In this document: positions 4,838 to 7,110 of the stretch, piece by piece
Layout of the letters: each line of letters begins with the position of its first letter
Position numbering within the stretch: the first letter of the stretch is position 1
Source of the DNA: JAFAXD01 sp035472475
GTDB lineage: Bacteria > Pseudomonadota > Alphaproteobacteria > Rhizobiales > Xanthobacteraceae
DNA: 7,110 nt
Assembly (NCBI GenBank): GCA_035472475.1
Contig: DATIPA010000090.1
Span: forward strand, 1 to 7,110
Reading direction: 5' to 3'
Notes under the pieces: model-generated
Databases searched by the model: none
The model's input: the letters and a program-made list of their open reading frames with translations, nothing else
Told to the model about the DNA's origin: nothing
Translations under genes and position numbers: made by a program

Positions 4838-5737
4838 TTTCTTTCTCGGCCGGGCATGGCCAGGCTAGGCTTGGCAGGGCTCGGCGTGGCGAGGCGAGGC
4901 AGGGATTGGGTTTATCGGATTTCCCGGCATGGCAGGGCTGGGCAGGGCAGGGTTGGGCGGGGTAAGGCCGGGCTAGGCATGGCAGGGATTGCGTTTATCG
5001 AATTTCACGCGGCCGGGCATGCCGAGGCGCGGCATGGCGTGGCACGGCTTGGCCGGGCTAGGCGAGGCAAGGATTGGGTTTATTGGATTTTCCGTGGCGC
5101 GGCATGGCCAGGCGTGGCTTAGCGGGGCGGGGCCCGGCACGGTGCGGCGCGGCAGGGCCAGGCAAGGATTGGGTTTATTCGTGGCCGGGCTTGGCTAGGC
5201 AGGGCTTGGCGTGGTGTGGCAAGGCGAGGCGAGGATTGGGTTTATTGGATTTTCTCGGCGGGGCACGGTTGGGCCGGGCTCGGCGTGGCATGGCGTGGCT
5301 GGGCCAGGCAAGGCAAGGCAGGGATTGCATTGATTGGATTTCACGCGGCTCGGCCGGGCGTGGTGTGGCCGGGCGTGGCACGGCACAGCGCGGCCTGGCT
5401 AGGCATGGCGAGGGTTATGTTCATTGGATTTCACGGCCGGGCTTGGCGCGGCGTGGCGCCGCTTGGCATGGCGTGACGAGGTGGGGCCAGGCAAGGCAAG
5501 GCAAGGCGAGGATTGCGTTTATTCATTCCTCAGATTTCTTGGCATGGCTGGGCCGGGCAGGGCGCGGCCGGGCATGGCTCGGTGTGGCGAGGCAGGGATT
5601 GCGTTCATTGGATTTTTCTGGGCCGGGCTCGGCGTGGTATGGCAAGGCGAGGCGAGGATGTGTTTATCGAATTTCGCGGCATGGCCAGGCCGGCTTAGGC
5701 GTGGCTGGGCGAGTCCAGGCGAGGCAGGGATTGGGTT
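4838..5737 (+). repeat. Hierarchical GGCNN pentamer array with conserved AT-rich connectors
   Basis: Eleven blocks of tandem GGCNN pentamers start at 4848, 4926, 5011, 5096, 5183, 5257, 5347, 5435, 5541, 5621 and 5678. They hold 11, 12, 12, 14, 10, 13, 13, 15, 11, 7 and 10 pentamers (my count, about 128). About 112 keep GGC exactly, and GGT is the commonest variant (nine). All 16 NN dinucleotides occur. Blocks end in a connector of the form GGATTG(G/C), GTTTAT(T/C), GGATTT, then a short C/T-rich tail; those after blocks 4 and 11 are shortened and that after block 8 is altered. Register is kept nearly without indels. Unit lengths (78, 85, 85, 87, 74, 90, 88, 106, 80, 57) are mostly not multiples of three, which argues against coding. 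It fills the whole gap between the 245-aa gene and the ParB-like gene. I do not recognise a named repeat family. Confidence 0.95.
4935..4962 (+). other. G-quadruplex consensus inside the array
   Basis: Block 2 contains six GGG runs separated by 1-2 bases (CT, CA, CA, TT, C), ending in GGGG. This satisfies the three-tetrad G-quadruplex consensus on the plus strand, which is also the sense strand of the operon. The rest of the array fits the two-tetrad form, GG every five bases with three-base loops. Confidence 0.7.
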
Positions 5738-5758
5738 GACGCATAACGGGGAGAAGAA

Positions 5759-6415
5759 ATGAAGCTACAACTGAACCGCATCGTACTTGACGAAAAGCTG
5801 CGGGCGCGGGCCAGCGGCTTAAACCCGCTCGCCGTGCATCGCCTGGTCGAGGCCTATGGAGCGGGTGCCCGCTTCCCGCCGCTGATCGTCGAGAAGGGTA
5901 CACATCGGCTGGTCGATGGCTGGACCCGCCATGCCGCTTATCAATTGCTCGGCCTCAAACAGATCGATGTGGAGATCCGTAGCTACCACGATGAGACTGA
6001 ACTCTTCGCCGATGCGGTGCGGTTCAATATTCAGCACGGCCAACCGTTCACCGGCTACGACATCAAGCACGCCATCGCCCGGCTCGAAAAGCTTGGTCTC
6101 GGTCATTCGGCGATCAGTGAACTGGTGCGTATGTCCATACCCAAAATCGAGGACATCGTACGCGGTTTCGGCCATTCGGCAACCGGCGAGGCAATCCCGC
6201 TAAAGCGTGGCGTTGAGTATCTGCACGGCCAGCAGATATCGGAACTGCAGGTCAAGGCAATGCGCCGGTTGGGCGGCGTCGCGACGTTTCACGCGCGGCA
6301 ACTCGTGCTCCGGCTCGAGCAGGATTTGTGGCCGCACGACAATGGCAATTTCCGCGAGGCGATGGATCAGCTCTGTGCGTTGTGGCTGGCGCGCAGCAAA
6401 TCGGCTGCAGCATAG
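5759..6415 (+). CDS. ParB-like DNA-binding protein
   Basis: The 218-aa protein has a ParB/Srx-like N-terminal domain (about 1-95): LNPLAVHRLVEAYGAG, FPPLIVEKGTHRLVDGWTRHAAYQLLG (39-65) and VEIRSYHDETEL. RLVDGWTRHAAY fills the place of the GERRxRA box of ParB, with the second Arg replaced by His. FNIQHGQPFTGYDIKHAI (89-106) then leads to a helix-turn-helix (about 107-137, LGHSAISELVRMSIPKIEDIVRGF). It is shorter than chromosomal ParB and lacks an obvious dimerisation tail and a ParA neighbour, so it may be a phage regulator, a CTP-switch DNA binder or a nuclease-type ParB; these cannot be separated here. GGGGAGAAGAA gives a strong ribosome site for the ATG at 5759. The repeat array lies immediately upstream, which makes the array a candidate binding region or a leader for this gene. 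Confidence 0.85.
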   Translation: MKLQLNRIVLDEKLRARASGLNPLAVHRLVEAYGAGARFPPLIVEKGTHRLVDGWTRHAAYQLLGLKQIDVEIRSYHDETELFADAVRFNIQHGQPFTGYDIKHAIARLEKLGLGHSAISELVRMSIPKIEDIVRGFGHSATGEAIPLKRGVEYLHGQQISELQVKAMRRLGGVATFHARQLVLRLEQDLWPHDNGNFREAMDQLCALWLARSKSAAA

Positions 6416-6416
6416 G

Positions 6417-6461
6417 ATGATCGTTACGTATGACCGGCAAGCTGGAGAACACGAACAATGA
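6417..6461 (+). CDS. 14-codon reading frame duplicating the start of the DUF2283 gene
   Basis: ATG at 6417, one base after the ParB-like stop, opens MIVTYDRQAGEHEQ and stops at 6459-6461, overlapping the next start as ATGA. Its first eight residues equal those of the following DUF2283 protein. It could be a leader peptide that couples translation across the junction, or the remnant of a duplicated gene start. Whether it is translated cannot be told from sequence. Confidence 0.35.
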   Translation: MIVTYDRQAGEHEQ

Positions 6462-6482
6462 TCGTCACCTATGATCGACAAG
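6417..6482 (+). repeat. 25-bp direct repeat at the start of the DUF2283 gene
   Basis: Copies at 6417-6441 and 6458-6482 match at 21 of 25 bases and lie 41 bp apart. All four differences fall at third codon positions of the shared MIVTYDRQ reading and are synonymous (GTT/GTC, ACG/ACC, GAC/GAT, CGG/CGA). Confidence 0.85.
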
Positions 6483-6772
6483 AGGACGCCGCTTACATTT
6501 ATCTCGCCGGCAAGCACGCCGGAGCCGCTAGAACCGTGGAAGTCTCAGCCGATATCATTCTCGATTTTGACTGCGAGGGTCATCTGATCGGAATCGAGCT
6601 TCTCAAGGGCGCGCTACTGCACCCGGATCTCATGGCGCGGGCGATTGTGCCAGGGGAGGCCGTAGCGTTTTCTGCCGAAATCCAGCGCCTGCGGGCGCTT
6701 GACTATGATTTTGGGCCAGACGCGATTGCCGAGGTTTTGAAGCTTCGTCACGGCGATGACGGGGAGAAATGA
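6458..6772 (+). CDS. DUF2283-family protein
   Basis: The 104-aa protein shows the DUF2283 core: M-I-V-TYD-Q-DAAYIYLAG at the start, a VEVSADIILDFDCEGHLIGIELLKGA segment (about 27-52), then a C-terminal helix-rich extension longer than the usual domain of about 50-60 residues. The function of the family is unknown; members are common in bacterial genomes. GGAGAACACGAACA precedes the ATG at 6458. The start overlaps the end of the 14-codon frame, and the stop overlaps the RecT-type start, so it is embedded in a translationally coupled operon. No catalytic residues are recognisable. Confidence 0.85.
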   Translation: MIVTYDRQEDAAYIYLAGKHAGAARTVEVSADIILDFDCEGHLIGIELLKGALLHPDLMARAIVPGEAVAFSAEIQRLRALDYDFGPDAIAEVLKLRHGDDGEK

Positions 6773-7110
6773 CATTGAGCGAGACCGACACGCTGCCCGC
6801 AGCGCAACCCCCCGCGCCCGAGCGCCGCCCCGATATCGTCGCCGGGGCCAAGGTATTGCCGTTGGTGCCGCGCAATATCGACGAGGTGCTGCGCTATGCC
6901 AAAATGGTCATGCTGGCGGGAGCGGTGCCTGATTCACTGCTCAAGGAGCAGGGACGTCAATTGCCCGACAACGAGATCGTCGCGCGCGTCGTCTCGGTGA
7001 TCGCCGCCGGCTCCGAGGTCGGCATGGGGCCGATGTCGGCGATGGCCAATATTGCGCTGATCAACCGCCGCCGCTCGATCTGGGGACAGGGTGCGGTCGG
7101 GTTATTGCAG
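6769..7110 (+). CDS. RecT-family single-strand annealing protein (5' part, cut by window end)
   Basis: The open frame runs off the right edge with 114 codons visible. After a Pro/Ala-rich start, PRNIDEVLRYAKMVMLAGAVPDSLL (about 36-60), EIVARVVSVIAAGSEVGMGPMSAMANIALINRR (about 70-102) and SIWGQGAVGLL match the RecT-type phage family pattern: layered helices, G-E-GM-PM-A--NI--ING and IWGD. Here NGR reads NRR and WGDA reads WGQG, so the family call is good but the protein is somewhat divergent. RecT proteins anneal complementary single strands and pair with a RecE-type exonuclease, present here at 3032. ATG at 6769 overlaps the DUF2283 stop by four bases (ATGA), with GGGGAGAA as ribosome site. 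Unusually, about 2.7 kb including the array separates it from the exonuclease gene. Confidence 0.82.
   Translation, partial: MTLSETDTLPAAQPPAPERRPDIVAGAKVLPLVPRNIDEVLRYAKMVMLAGAVPDSLLKEQGRQLPDNEIVARVVSVIAAGSEVGMGPMSAMANIALINRRRSIWGQGAVGLLQ

Noticed and set aside
4848..5737. CRISPR array
   Set aside because: The constant parts are the connectors, the variable blocks are themselves pentamer repeats, and no cas genes are present.
4856..5762. Long plus-strand open frames across the array (up to 221 codons, Gly/Ala/Arg/Trp-rich)
   Set aside because: A GGCNN pentamer read in threes yields a stop only when NN is TA in one of the frames, so open frames follow from composition. Unit lengths are mostly not multiples of three, no frame has a proper ribosome site, and several overlapping frames are equally open on both strands.

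Overview
The window looks like the immunity and early-replication region of a temperate phage or prophage in a GC-rich alphaproteobacterium, most likely a Bradyrhizobium-type member of the Hyphomicrobiales. This rests on high GC with strong third-position bias, on divergent regulator genes flanking operator-like sites, and on a RecE-type nuclease, a ParB-like protein and a RecT-type annealing protein in one operon. The host is inferred from style, not identified. There are no rRNA, tRNA, CRISPR or transposase features.

Left part, minus strand (152-1343): a 93-aa Cro-like regulator, then a stand-alone VRR-NUC nuclease, then a BPSL0067-family protein that follows the nuclease stop by one base. 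Bases 1-151 show nothing I can call. Middle (1344-2633): a plus-strand HTH repressor with a TTG start and a minus-strand four-helix membrane protein that overlap tail to tail by 215 bp. Four promoter-like stretches (minus 1350-1378 and about 1000-1029, plus 1415-1445 and about 2576-2605) carry the same 16-bp near-palindromic motif between the -35 and -10 positions. This looks like the operator set of the lysogeny switch.

Right part, plus strand (2634-7110): three very small predicted membrane peptides, a RecE/PD-(D/E)XK exonuclease, an unrecognised 245-aa phage protein, a 0.9-kb repeat array, a ParB-like protein, a DUF2283 protein and the start of a RecT-family protein cut by the window end. 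The genes are otherwise tightly packed (4-base ATGA overlaps, gaps of about 2-40 bp), so the array stands out as the only large gap.

The array (4838-5737) is the most unusual feature. It has 11 blocks of a GGCNN pentamer, about 128 pentamers in almost unbroken 5-bp register. All 16 dinucleotides occur at NN. The blocks are separated by a conserved AT-rich connector of about 20-25 bp. It is not plausibly coding, it is extremely G-rich on the transcribed-sense strand, and it lies directly upstream of the ParB-like gene and between the RecE and RecT genes. I could not match it to a named element. A centromere-like site, a replication origin or R-loop region, a G-quadruplex leader RNA and a recombination substrate are all open possibilities.
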